A stretch of 10,045 nt of DNA. Origin: Myxococcales bacterium (GTDB taxonomy: Bacteria; Myxococcota; Polyangia; Fen-1088). Of this stretch, positions 1 through 6,220 are shown piece after piece. Positions within the stretch are counted from its first letter, which is position 1; every line of letters begins with the position of its first letter. The translations under genes and the position numbers were made by a program. The DNA lies in NCBI GenBank assembly GCA_003159055.1, contig PMLH01000626.1:1-10045 (forward strand), read 5' to 3'. Under the pieces are notes generated by a model. It did no database searches. It had not been told where the DNA came from and saw only the letters and a list, made by a program, of their open reading frames with translations.

Positions 1-1530
1 GTCGTAGCTGAACAGCCACAGAAACCTCTGCGCGGAATTTCGCGCGGCGATCAGATCGGCAAAGACGATGCCGAGCAGGGGCACACCGGCCAGCGCCGCC
101 AACCACGCGCGCCGCGAATCTTGCTTATTGAGAATATCGTCGAGGAAACAGCCGATCACGATGGCCAGGCCAGGAATCGACGGCAACACGTAGTGGTGGA
201 ACTTGGTCATTGAGAGCGAAACCAACGCATAGGCTGCGACGGCCCAGATCCCGCCCAGCCAGTAGATGGCCTGCCTGCGAGCGTCGTCCGCCTTACGCAT
301 CACCATCGCTGCCAGCGCAGCCGGGGCCAGCGCAACCCACGGCAACATCCCGTAGCCAAGCTCGCGCAGAAAGTACTCGAAGGTGCCGCGGTCACCGTGA
401 CGACCCAGCATCATGCGGCGCCAGTGGTTATCGCCGAAGAGCTCGTTCCAGAAAGCCCATCCGTGCTTGATGATCATCGCGTGGTGCCACGGCGCCGCGA
501 CGATGACGATGGCCAGGGCAGACACCAGAATCCCGGGCAACATCTGCGCGCGCCGCAGCCGCTTCCAGTTCCAGGTGAAAATCAGGTAGGCGCAGAAAAT
601 GATGATGGGCAGCCCCGCTCCCGCGAAGCCCTTGGCCAGAACCGCCACCCCGCAAAGCATGGCTGCGATGTAAAGGTAGAGCGGCGCACGGTAGCGGGCG
701 CGGCTGCAAAGCCAAAGGAACAACAGCGAGCCGAGGTAGTAGGGAATCATCGCGACTGCGCCGTACACGAGGACCTCGCGGTTGCCGAGCGGGATCTTCA
801 TCTTGAGCTGAACCGAGTCGATGATGAGCTGGGGCACCACCAAAGCCAGGAAGAGGCCGACCGTGGTGAAGAACGAGGAATGATGCGGGTAGCTCCAGAA
901 GCCCTTCCCTCGCCGGGGCAACAGTTCGTCACGATCGTCGAGCAACGCGATCGTGCCCAGGGCCAGGGCCATGGTCATCGGCCCCACATAGGCCATGTCG
1001 GTCATCGCTTGTCGGGCGATGAGGGAGAACATCGGGCAGGTCGCCATCACCAAGGCGGAAAGGAAACCGGCGCGCCGAGAAACGAAGCGCGAGACCACCA
1101 TGTACACGCCCCACATCGCCAAGACGCCAAGCAGGCAGAAGGGCACGCGCACGGCCCATTCGGTACGCGACAGCAACGCCATCTCGCCCGGGTCGTTGCC
1201 CGGCAGCCCGATGCGGGCGATGTGCATGCCGATGCTCATCAACCAAAACGTGAACACCGGTTTGGACCAGAACACGTCTGCGTCGCGCGGTGAGCCTGGC
1301 CACCATAGACTGATGAAGTCGCCCCGCTTGGTCATCTGCCGGGCGACTTCCGAGTAGTGCGTCTCCCACGGATCCCAGAGGCCGTAGGTGCCTGCCAGCG
1401 GGATGTAGAGCAGAAGCCCGACGGCGATCACCAGCAACGTCATCTGGCGCTCGCTCAGCCGGTCGAAAAAGCCAGTCCCGGCTTGGGGCACTGACACACT
1501 CTTGGGGGGTTGGGTTTCCGGGTTTGTCAC
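1..1530 (-). CDS. GT39/ArnT-like membrane glycosyltransferase, 3' end outside window
   Basis: Integral inner-membrane glycosyltransferase of the GT39 (PMT/ArnT-like) superfamily. Members transfer a sugar from a polyprenyl-phosphate donor to lipid or protein on the periplasmic side; the substrate here cannot be told. The frame is open for 510 codons from a GTG at 1530 to the left edge. After a short polar N-terminus comes a first membrane helix (about residues 31-46). Then comes the family's first periplasmic loop with GLWDPWETHYSEVARQM (50-66), whose acidic residues correspond to the catalytic/metal-binding region, and SKPVFTFWL (89-97), matching the family's KPP-yW element. About ten hydrophobic segments follow. 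The GTG is chosen because AAAAGGA lies 7 bases upstream and an in-frame TAG lies just beyond it. The gene diverges from rlmI. GT39 membership is confident; the acceptor (lipid A or other) is unknown. Confidence 0.88.
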   Translation of the reverse strand, partial: MTNPETQPPKSVSVPQAGTGFFDRLSERQMTLLVIAVGLLLYIPLAGTYGLWDPWETHYSEVARQMTKRGDFISLWWPGSPRDADVFWSKPVFTFWLMSIGMHIARIGLPGNDPGEMALLSRTEWAVRVPFCLLGVLAMWGVYMVVSRFVSRRAGFLSALVMATCPMFSLIARQAMTDMAYVGPMTMALALGTIALLDDRDELLPRRGKGFWSYPHHSSFFTTVGLFLALVVPQLIIDSVQLKMKIPLGNREVLVYGAVAMIPYYLGSLLFLWLCSRARYRAPLYLYIAAMLCGVAVLAKGFAGAGLPIIIFCAYLIFTWNWKRLRRAQMLPGILVSALAIVIVAAPWHHAMIIKHGWAFWNELFGDNHWRRMMLGRHGDRGTFEYFLRELGYGMLPWVALAPAALAAMVMRKADDARRQAIYWLGGIWAVAAYALVSLSMTKFHHYVLPSIPGLAIVIGCFLDDILNKQDSRRAWLAALAGVPLLGIVFADLIAARNSAQRFLWLFSYD

Positions 1531-1645
1531 GCGATCGTCCTTTTGGGGCCTGACGACCTACGTGTTTATCACAGGAAGCCCCTCCGGCGGCACCGCGGCT
1601 AGCCCATCTTGAAGCCGCCCTCCTGAATCAGTCGCGGTACCGCCA

Positions 1646-1702
1646 CCCCTTTCCCCGACCCCCAGACCATTTTCCTGCCCCGACTCCACGCCTCCCCAGC
1701 CC
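1646..1702 (-). other. G-rich tract, possible G-quadruplex in the GT39 leader
   Basis: On the minus strand six runs of three or more G occur in 57 bases, at 1700-1702, 1694-1697, 1678-1681, 1659-1663, 1653-1656 and 1646-1649. The last three are separated by only 2 and 3 bases, and a fourth run is 14 bases away. The tract lies 116-172 bases upstream of the GT39 GTG, so it would be in the 5' leader if transcription starts upstream of it. Quadruplex formation is an inference. It could simply be compositional skew in non-coding DNA. Confidence 0.4.
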
Positions 1703-1801
1703 ATCAAACCCTACGTTTCAAGGACCTCCGCGACCCGATCGAAAGTCCCACCCATCCATTCTCTTCGGCGCAGAACGTTCGCTCCTTAAGCAAGCTGCAG
1801 A

Positions 1802-1824
1802 GCGGCAAAACGGGGTTTTGCCGC
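1802..1824. repeat. Perfect 10-bp inverted repeat with a 3-base spacer
   Basis: The arms GCGGCAAAAC (1802-1811) and GTTTTGCCGC (1815-1824) are exact reverse complements around GGG. The repeat lies 72 bases before the rlmI start in the divergent region. Neither strand has a T-run immediately after it, so it does not look like a Rho-independent terminator. A protein-binding operator or an mRNA hairpin are the plausible readings; no known consensus is recognised. Confidence 0.6.
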
Positions 1825-1879
1825 GATATGTTTCAGATGTCTCGATCGGGTTCGGTATGCCTGCGAGGCAAAGACGTCG

Positions 1880-1885
1880 TATGAT
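1880..1885 (+). promoter_or_regulatory. Possible -10 box just upstream of rlmI
   Basis: TATGAT (5 of 6 matches to TATAAT) ends 11 bases before the rlmI ATG. A start site about 7 bases downstream would leave a leader of only a few bases. The hexamer 17 bases upstream (ATGCCT) is a poor -35 match, so this is tentative. Confidence 0.3.
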
Positions 1886-1896
1886 GCGGCAAGGTC

Positions 1897-3045
1897 ATGG
1901 CTCGACCTCCGACTTTGGTGCTTAGAAAGGACTTGGGGCGTACGTTGCGGCAGGGCCATCCGTGGGTCTTCCGCGAGGCACTCCTTGAGCCGCCAACCCT
2001 TGCTCACGGACAGATTGTCGCCGTTTCGGACAAGCAAGGCCGCGAGCTCGCCTTCGGCTTCTGGGATGCGAAAAGCGCCATTGCTGTTCGCATCATCGAT
2101 CTCGCCCCCATTGAGGACGAAGGCGCGCTCGTACGTCATCGTCTCGTGGCTGCCCTCGATCTGCGCCGAGCGCGCCTCGATCTGCGCCTGACCAACGCCT
2201 TCCGCTGGGTCCACGGCGAGGCGGATCGCCTGCCCGGCATCCACGTCGACATCTACGCTGACGTCGCCACCGTTCGCTTCGACGGCGAAGGCAGCCGCGC
2301 GTTCTACGGCGATCTGCAAGGACTGCTCCTGGAATGCGGGTCGGACCTGCATCTGCGCAAGGTGATCGACCGGGACGCCCGGGCGAAAGAGGCGGAGGAA
2401 GTCGAAGTGCAAGAAGACGGCATTCGCTTTCTGGTCGACCTGGGGCGGGGGCAAAAGGGCGGCCTGTTTCTCGATCAACGGGACAATCGCAAGGCCGTGG
2501 GTGAGCACGCCCAAGGCAAATCGGTACTGAACCTGTTTGGCTACACGGGCGGATTTTCCCTGTACGCGGCGCGCGCGGGAGCGCGACGAACCGACACCGT
2601 GGACATCGCCCGTCCAGCGATTGCGGCTGCCAGGCGTAACTTCGAACACAACGGCTTTCCGCTCGACGGCGCGGGTTTCCATGCCACCGACGCATTCCCG
2701 TTTCTGGCCAAAGCGGCTTCTCAAAAACAGACCTGGAACATCGTGATTTCGGATCCGCCCAGCTTCGCATCCTCAAAAGATAGCCTCGCCATGGCCCGAC
2801 GAAGCTACCTGCAGCTGCACCGCATGGCTGCCCAAGTGGTGACGCCAGGGGGCCTCTTGTGTGCGGCTTCCTGTTCCAGCCACATGGACCGGCGCGAATT
2901 CTTGTCCTTGGTCAAGACCGGTGTCCGCCAGGCCGGGCGTCAGTTCATCCTGGAATCATTCACTGGCGCCGGCCTGGATCACCCTACGCTGCCTGTGTTC
3001 CCCGAAGGCGACTACCTGAAGTTCGCTCTCGGCAAAGTGCAGTAG
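1897..3045 (+). CDS. rlmI: RlmI-like 23S rRNA (cytosine-C5) methyltransferase
   Basis: SAM-dependent RNA methyltransferase of the RlmI family (COG1092). E. coli RlmI makes m5C1962 in 23S rRNA; the exact target here is inferred by family. The N-terminus (about 1-75) is PUA-like, with the GHPWVF signature near residue 20. The Rossmann domain carries the SAM-binding motif NLFGYTGGF (212-220) and motif IV DPPSF (286-290). ASCSSHM holds Cys326, the likely catalytic cysteine of motif VI. The 382 residues are close to the roughly 396 of E. coli RlmI. The ATG at 1897 fits the family's N-terminus; the only upstream purine run (AAGG) is 2 bases away, too close for a normal Shine-Dalgarno. The gene is monocistronic, divergent from the GT39 gene and convergent with the small minus-strand gene at 3115. 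Confidence 0.92.
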   Translation: MARPPTLVLRKDLGRTLRQGHPWVFREALLEPPTLAHGQIVAVSDKQGRELAFGFWDAKSAIAVRIIDLAPIEDEGALVRHRLVAALDLRRARLDLRLTNAFRWVHGEADRLPGIHVDIYADVATVRFDGEGSRAFYGDLQGLLLECGSDLHLRKVIDRDARAKEAEEVEVQEDGIRFLVDLGRGQKGGLFLDQRDNRKAVGEHAQGKSVLNLFGYTGGFSLYAARAGARRTDTVDIARPAIAAARRNFEHNGFPLDGAGFHATDAFPFLAKAASQKQTWNIVISDPPSFASSKDSLAMARRSYLQLHRMAAQVVTPGGLLCAASCSSHMDRREFLSLVKTGVRQAGRQFILESFTGAGLDHPTLPVFPEGDYLKFALGKVQ

Positions 3046-3061
3046 CGCGGTCGCTGCTGCA
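3038..3061 (+). terminator. Terminator-like hairpin spanning the rlmI stop codon
   Basis: TGCAGTAGCG (3038-3047) pairs with CGCTGCTGCA (3052-3061) over 10 bp with one G-U wobble, around the tetraloop CGGT. The TAG stop (3043-3045) is inside the left arm. A pyrimidine-rich TCTTCTTGTTT follows about 6 bases later, so the U-tract is displaced and imperfect. On the minus strand the wobble becomes an A-C mismatch, so the hairpin favours the rlmI transcript. Confidence 0.4.
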
Positions 3062-3114
3062 TGCGCTCTTCTTGTTTGGATCGCACCTCCCTTCCAGGTC
3101 GGGCGCGAGCACCA

Positions 3115-3318
3115 CTACAGTGCGGCCACCAGACCCACCGCGAACCGAGCCACGATCGCCAGCGTCACGACGAGCCCGAGCTGCCCGAACGCATCGCCCA
3201 CCGAATCGGCCCACAGGTTGGTTTCACCTTCGGACTCAACCTCCGGCGCAACCTCCGGATATTCGCCCAGGATGCCCACCATCGGATCAGCGCGGAAGAC
3301 TCTCTCGAACGCTAGCAT
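3115..3318 (-). CDS. Small protein with C-terminal hydrophobic segment (67 aa)
   Basis: I do not recognise a family. The gene is supported by a consensus AGGAGG 9 bases before the ATG and by GC-rich third codon positions. Residues 1-45 are polar and acidic, with a PEVAPEVESEGE stretch (21-32) and a single Trp36. Residues 47-67 (start LGLVVTLAIVARFAVGLVAA) are hydrophobic and end the protein, giving a tail-anchored layout with Arg58 in the middle of the segment. Arg58 could mean a partner-binding or amphipathic helix instead of a simple anchor. There is no signal peptide. It is convergent with rlmI (69-base gap) and divergent from the four-helix membrane protein. Its leader carries a strong 12-bp hairpin. 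Its function is unknown. Confidence 0.72.
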   Translation of the reverse strand: MLAFERVFRADPMVGILGEYPEVAPEVESEGETNLWADSVGDAFGQLGLVVTLAIVARFAVGLVAAL

Positions 3319-3327
3319 TTGGATGAA

Positions 3328-3333
3328 CCTCCT
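3328..3333 (-). promoter_or_regulatory. Consensus Shine-Dalgarno of the 67-residue protein
   Basis: On the minus strand AGGAGG precedes the ATG (3318) by 9 bases, and an A-rich run lies just upstream of it. This is the strongest ribosome-binding site in the window and is the main reason to accept the small gene and its start. Confidence 0.8.
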
Positions 3334-3346
3334 TTCTTTTTCTTTT

Positions 3347-3373
3347 CGGAAGAACCCTGGGAGGGTTCTTCCG
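3347..3373 (-). repeat. Perfect 12-bp hairpin in the leader of the small gene
   Basis: CGGAAGAACCCT (3347-3358) and AGGGTTCTTCCG (3362-3373) are exact reverse complements around a 3-base spacer (GGG on plus, CCC on minus). In the minus-strand transcript the hairpin would end 13 bases before the AGGAGG, followed by an A-rich single-stranded run. No T-run follows it on either strand, so it is not a standard terminator. It could be an mRNA-stabilising or translation-controlling hairpin, or a DNA operator. Confidence 0.65.
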
Positions 3374-3394
3374 AACTCCCGCGTCGAGCTCCGC

Positions 3395-3407
3395 CGGGCT
3401 AAGCCCG
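3395..3407. repeat. Short palindrome between two divergent small genes
   Basis: CGGGCT-A-AGCCCG is a 6+1+6 perfect palindrome 21 bases beyond the 12-bp hairpin. The centre is too tight to fold as RNA, so if functional it would be a DNA-binding site. It could be chance in GC-rich DNA. Confidence 0.3.
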
Positions 3408-3544
3408 TCGGCCCTCACGCGATCTGTCTGTAGTGATGAGTCTGACAGGTGATCGGTTTCCGAGGCTCGACCCGAATGTAAATTTGTGGAGACGATTGCC
3501 AGGCAGTCTGGAAACAAGCATGAGGCCCCTCGGCAGCGTCGATG

Positions 3545-3550
3545 TACAAT
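3545..3550 (+). promoter_or_regulatory. Possible -10 box next to the four-helix gene
   Basis: TACAAT (5 of 6 matches to TATAAT) ends 6 bases before the ATG at 3557. This is the spacing expected if transcription starts on the start codon itself. I see no good -35 hexamer 16-18 bases upstream, so this is tentative. Confidence 0.3.
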
Positions 3551-3556
3551 TGCCGC

Positions 3557-3997
3557 ATGAGCGAAAGCGGCGCAAGCTTCGGCGGACAACCACAGCGCAA
3601 GTTCGAAGGTGCGGGCGGAACCCCCGGCGGAATCGGCGAGTTTCTCCTGGGCGTCTTGGTGGCGGCCGTGGGCTTCTACCTTCTGTTCTCGCACGTGCAG
3701 GTGCACTCGTCGTATTGGAACTTCTTCGGCGCGGGTGGCGCCGGACGCAGCTTCGGAATAAGCCTGATTCCGTTGCTCTTCGGCATCGGCATCCTGTTCG
3801 TCAACGGCAAATCGGTGCCGGGGTGGATTCTGGCTATCGGTGGTTTGCTGCTGATCGTGGCGGGCATCATCGTGAACCTCGACATCTACTTCCAGCCAAC
3901 GTCGCTGATGAACACGCTCATCATGCTTGGCCTGATTGCAGCCGGCCTTGGACTGGTGGTCAAGGGCCTGCGCCCCCACCAGACCAAGTCGTCATAG
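3557..3997 (+). CDS. Uncharacterised four-helix membrane protein (146 aa)
   Basis: I do not recognise a family. Residues 1-28 are polar and Gly/Ser-rich (GGQPQRKFEGAGGTPGG), probably a flexible cytoplasmic tail. Four hydrophobic segments follow at about 29-45, 67-83, 89-107 and 118-136, joined by short loops; the loop near 46-66 has aromatic and Gly-rich parts (SSYWNFFGAGGAG). The C-terminus is short and basic (LRPHQTKSS). No enzymatic motif is visible, so a small structural or accessory membrane protein is the most that can be inferred. An in-frame ATG at 3542 would add five residues (MYNCR). I prefer 3557 because neither start has a clear Shine-Dalgarno and a TACAAT hexamer overlaps the 3542 extension. 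The gene is convergent with the histidine kinase gene, with only 12 bases between the stops. Confidence 0.8.
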   Translation: MSESGASFGGQPQRKFEGAGGTPGGIGEFLLGVLVAAVGFYLLFSHVQVHSSYWNFFGAGGAGRSFGISLIPLLFGIGILFVNGKSVPGWILAIGGLLLIVAGIIVNLDIYFQPTSLMNTLIMLGLIAAGLGLVVKGLRPHQTKSS

Positions 3998-4009
3998 TCG
4001 GAATCCGCC

Positions 4010-6124
4010 CTAACCTCGGTCGAGAACCGCGCGAATTTTTGCGCCTAGCGCTTGCGGGGTGAATGGCTTCTGGATGAAGGCGACACTGGGTTCGAGCAGG
4101 CCTTGGTGGACGATGGCGTTGTCGGTGTAGCCGGACATGAAGATGACCTTGGTCGACGGATACAGCGCAGTCAGCTCGCGCGCCATCACCGGGCCGGTCA
4201 TGCCCGGCAGAACGACATCGGTGAGCAGAACATGCACGGCTCGCGCGTGCTGTTTTGCGAGCGACATCGCAGTCGGTGGATCCGCGGCGGCGAGAACCGT
4301 GTACCCAGCACGTTGCAGAGTCCTGCAAATGACAGTGCGGACCTGCTCGTCGTCCTCAACCACCAGAATGGTCTCGGTCGCCTGACCACCGAGGGGTTCC
4401 ACCGGTGCGGGCGGCGCTTTGGTCTCCTCGCCAGTTGCGAACGGCAGGTAGATCTTGAACGTGGTTCCGTGGCCGGGCTCGCTGTACACCCAAATATGGC
4501 CGCCGCTTTGGTGAACGATTCCGTACACCGTCGAAAGCCCGAGGCCGGTGCCTTTTTCCTTTTTGGTGGTGAAGAACGGTTCGAAGATGTGGCTCTTGGT
4601 TTCCGCGTTCATACCCTCGCCCGAGTCGGTGACCGCCAGCATGACGTAGGGGCCAGGCCGCACATCGCGGTGGGTGCTGGCATACTCCGCGGTTAGCTGC
4701 ACGTTGGCGGTCTCGATGGTCAAACGTCCGCCGCGTGCCATAGCGTCGCGAGCGTTCACCGCCAAGTTCATGATCACCTGTTCGATCTGCCCCGGATCCG
4801 AGAACACCTTGCCCAGCGCAGTGCCAGGAATATTCACCAGCTCGATGTCCTCGCCGATCAAACGGCGAAGCATGCGCTCAGCTGCAGCGACCACTTGGTT
4901 GAGATCCATCACCCGCGGCTGCATCACCTGTTTGCGACTGAAGGCCAGCAGTTGCCTGGTCAAATCCGTCGCGCGGCGGGCGGCGCGCTCGATTTCCTGC
5001 AAATCGCCGCAGAAGGGGTGGTCCTGGCCGACCGACCGGCTGAGAATGGTCGTGTAGCTCAGGATGACGGTGAGCAGATTGTTGAAGTCATGCGCCACGC
5101 CTCCTGCCAGCCGCCCCACCGACTCCATCTTCTGCGCTTGCAGAAGCTGCTGTTCCAGTTGCCGTCTCGCCGTGATGTCCTGAACAGTGCCCACGGCAGT
5201 AGCAGGCCGTCCGGCGGCATCGAGCAGCAATTCGGCGCGGCTGTGGACGAAGCGAACCTCGCCGTCGGTACGGCGACGAATCGCGAACTCGACGTCGTAC
5301 GGACCACGGCCAGCGATGAACTCGGCGAGGGTCCGGTCGAGCAGCGGGCGATACTCGGGCAAGACGAATGACTTCACTTCGCCTAGGTCCAAGGGTAGGG
5401 CGAGCGTCGCGGGCATCCCATAGATTTCGAAACTTCCCTCTGAGGCCCGCATCTTGCCCGTCGCCAGATCCAATTCCCAAGTTCCAAGCTGTGCAACCCT
5501 TTGCGCTCGACGGAGATGGTCGAGCAACTCGGCGGCGACCCGGGAAGAAGCATCACGCTCCCGCTGCGCGCGCAGGCCGGCCATACCATGCGCGATGTTG
5601 GCCGCCATGTCTTCCAGCAACTCCGCTTCCGTCGCCTCAAACGCTGCGCGGTCGGTGGCATAGATAGCAAGTGCCCCGTACACCTGGTCGTCGACCACGA
5701 GTGGCACACCGATGGCGGAACCGAGCCGATTCTCCTGCACGGCCGACCGCCAGACGGCGAATCTAGGATCGTGCTCAAGGTCGCGAACGATGGAGGCTCG
5801 CCGGTTGCGGATCGCCGTCCCCAGCACGCCTTGGCCGCGAGCATCGTCACCCCAGGTGACTTTGGTCTTGAGCAGGAATTCGCCCGGGCCAGAGAAGGTC
5901 ACCACGCTGATCGTGCGCTCAGCGTCGTGCTCCGCGCGACCGATCCAAGCCACGTGGTAGCCAGCCGACTCGACCGCCATCCGACAGACCTCAGAAAGCA
6001 TAACATTCTCGTCAGTTGCGTGAATAGCCGCCTTGTTGCATTCGGTCAGCAACCGCAAGGCGCGGTTCGACCTGCGCAGCCGAGCTTCCGTGTCGCCACC
6101 CGATCCTGTCGCTTCGTCACTCAC
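4010..6124 (-). CDS. Hybrid sensor histidine kinase, GAF-PAS-HisKA-HATPase-REC
   Basis: Soluble hybrid histidine kinase of 704 residues: it autophosphorylates on His and passes the phosphate to its own receiver domain. Order: GAF (about 25-185), PAS with C-terminal PAC-like part (about 205-320; WELDL, then GTVQDITAR near 312-320), and HisKA with VAHDFNN, where His345 is the phospho-acceptor. The HATPase domain has its N-box Asn457 in NLAVNARDAM, G1 DSGEGM (500-505), FEPFFTTK (514-521) and G2 GTGLGL (525-530). A Pro-rich linker (570-577) leads to the receiver, with acidic pair Asp591/Asp592, phospho-acceptor Asp636 and Lys686. No transmembrane segment is seen, so the signal should be cytoplasmic; the ligand of GAF or PAS is unknown. 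No output or DNA-binding domain is present, so a phosphorelay partner elsewhere is likely. It lies 97 bases downstream of a Ser/Thr kinase-AAA gene in the same frame. Confidence 0.93.
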   Translation of the reverse strand: MSDEATGSGGDTEARLRRSNRALRLLTECNKAAIHATDENVMLSEVCRMAVESAGYHVAWIGRAEHDAERTISVVTFSGPGEFLLKTKVTWGDDARGQGVLGTAIRNRRASIVRDLEHDPRFAVWRSAVQENRLGSAIGVPLVVDDQVYGALAIYATDRAAFEATEAELLEDMAANIAHGMAGLRAQRERDASSRVAAELLDHLRRAQRVAQLGTWELDLATGKMRASEGSFEIYGMPATLALPLDLGEVKSFVLPEYRPLLDRTLAEFIAGRGPYDVEFAIRRRTDGEVRFVHSRAELLLDAAGRPATAVGTVQDITARRQLEQQLLQAQKMESVGRLAGGVAHDFNNLLTVILSYTTILSRSVGQDHPFCGDLQEIERAARRATDLTRQLLAFSRKQVMQPRVMDLNQVVAAAERMLRRLIGEDIELVNIPGTALGKVFSDPGQIEQVIMNLAVNARDAMARGGRLTIETANVQLTAEYASTHRDVRPGPYVMLAVTDSGEGMNAETKSHIFEPFFTTKKEKGTGLGLSTVYGIVHQSGGHIWVYSEPGHGTTFKIYLPFATGEETKAPPAPVEPLGGQATETILVVEDDEQVRTVICRTLQRAGYTVLAAADPPTAMSLAKQHARAVHVLLTDVVLPGMTGPVMARELTALYPSTKVIFMSGYTDNAIVHQGLLEPSVAFIQKPFTPQALGAKIRAVLDRG

Positions 6125-6129
6125 GCTAA

Positions 6130-6133
6130 CTCC
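6130..6133 (-). promoter_or_regulatory. Shine-Dalgarno fixing the GTG start of the histidine kinase
   Basis: GGAG (within GGATGGAG on the minus strand) is 5 bases before the GTG at 6124. An in-frame TAG just upstream (6137-6139) rules out a longer N-terminus. The histidine kinase is therefore translated from its own start and not by readthrough. Confidence 0.65.
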
Positions 6134-6183
6134 ATCCTAGGCGCGCCGCGCCGCTTGGTCAGATGGTCCATGGTAGCATCGAA

Positions 6184-6217
6184 CCGGCTCCAGTTCCGGC
6201 CCCGGCTCCGATTCCGG
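6184..6217. repeat. Two-copy 16-bp tandem repeat, 18-base period
   Basis: CCGGCTCCAGTTCCGG (6184-6199) and CCGGCTCCGATTCCGG (6202-6217) match at 14 of 16 positions and are separated by CC. They lie between the two kinase genes and make up the Pro/Glu-rich part of the in-frame gap. The array may mark replication slippage in a former linker. Confidence 0.6.
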
Positions 6218-6220
6218 CAA

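Larger units (their letters stand above)
1531..1896. other. Divergent intergenic region between the GT39 gene and rlmI
   Basis: This 366-base stretch has no supported gene. The frames open across it lack a start codon and are proline/arginine-rich. It holds the GTG-proximal Shine-Dalgarno of the GT39 gene (AAAAGGA, minus strand, 1538-1544), a G-rich tract on the minus strand (1646-1702), a perfect 10-bp inverted repeat (1802-1824), and a TATGAT hexamer just before rlmI. It must carry both divergent promoters. I found no convincing sigma-70 -35/-10 pair for the GT39 side. Confidence 0.7.
6125..6220 (-). other. In-frame gap between the two kinase genes with readable Pro/Glu-rich linker
   Basis: The 96 bases are exactly 32 codons, so the Ser/Thr kinase and histidine kinase share a reading frame. 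After the kinase TGA (6221-6223) the frame reads 27 codons beginning LPESEPGPELEPVR. It then meets a TAG (6137-6139) and four more codons before the GTG start. The Pro/Glu-rich part resembles an interdomain linker. The chance of sharing a frame is one in three, so the linker could still be coincidental. Confidence 0.5.

Noticed and set aside
397..1293. 298-codon plus-strand open frame
   Set aside because: Antisense to the GT39 gene; low-complexity His/Gln/Arg-rich translation, while the opposite frame shows conserved GT39 motifs.
1786..2724. 312-codon minus-strand open frame
   Set aside because: Shadow of rlmI; no motif, and rlmI has its catalytic and SAM-binding motifs in the plus frame.
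3287..3979. 230-codon minus-strand open frame
   Set aside because: Overlaps the four-helix gene antisense and the small gene in another frame; Gln/Asp/Arg-rich without motif. The 67-residue frame has the better ribosome-binding site.
3433..4062. 209-codon plus-strand open frame overlapping the four-helix gene
   Set aside because: Arg/Pro-rich translation in another frame of the membrane-protein gene, which has the expected hydrophobic periodicity.
6125..6220. Rho-independent terminator between the two kinase genes
   Set aside because: The GC-rich repeats do not form a clean stem followed by a T-run on the minus strand.
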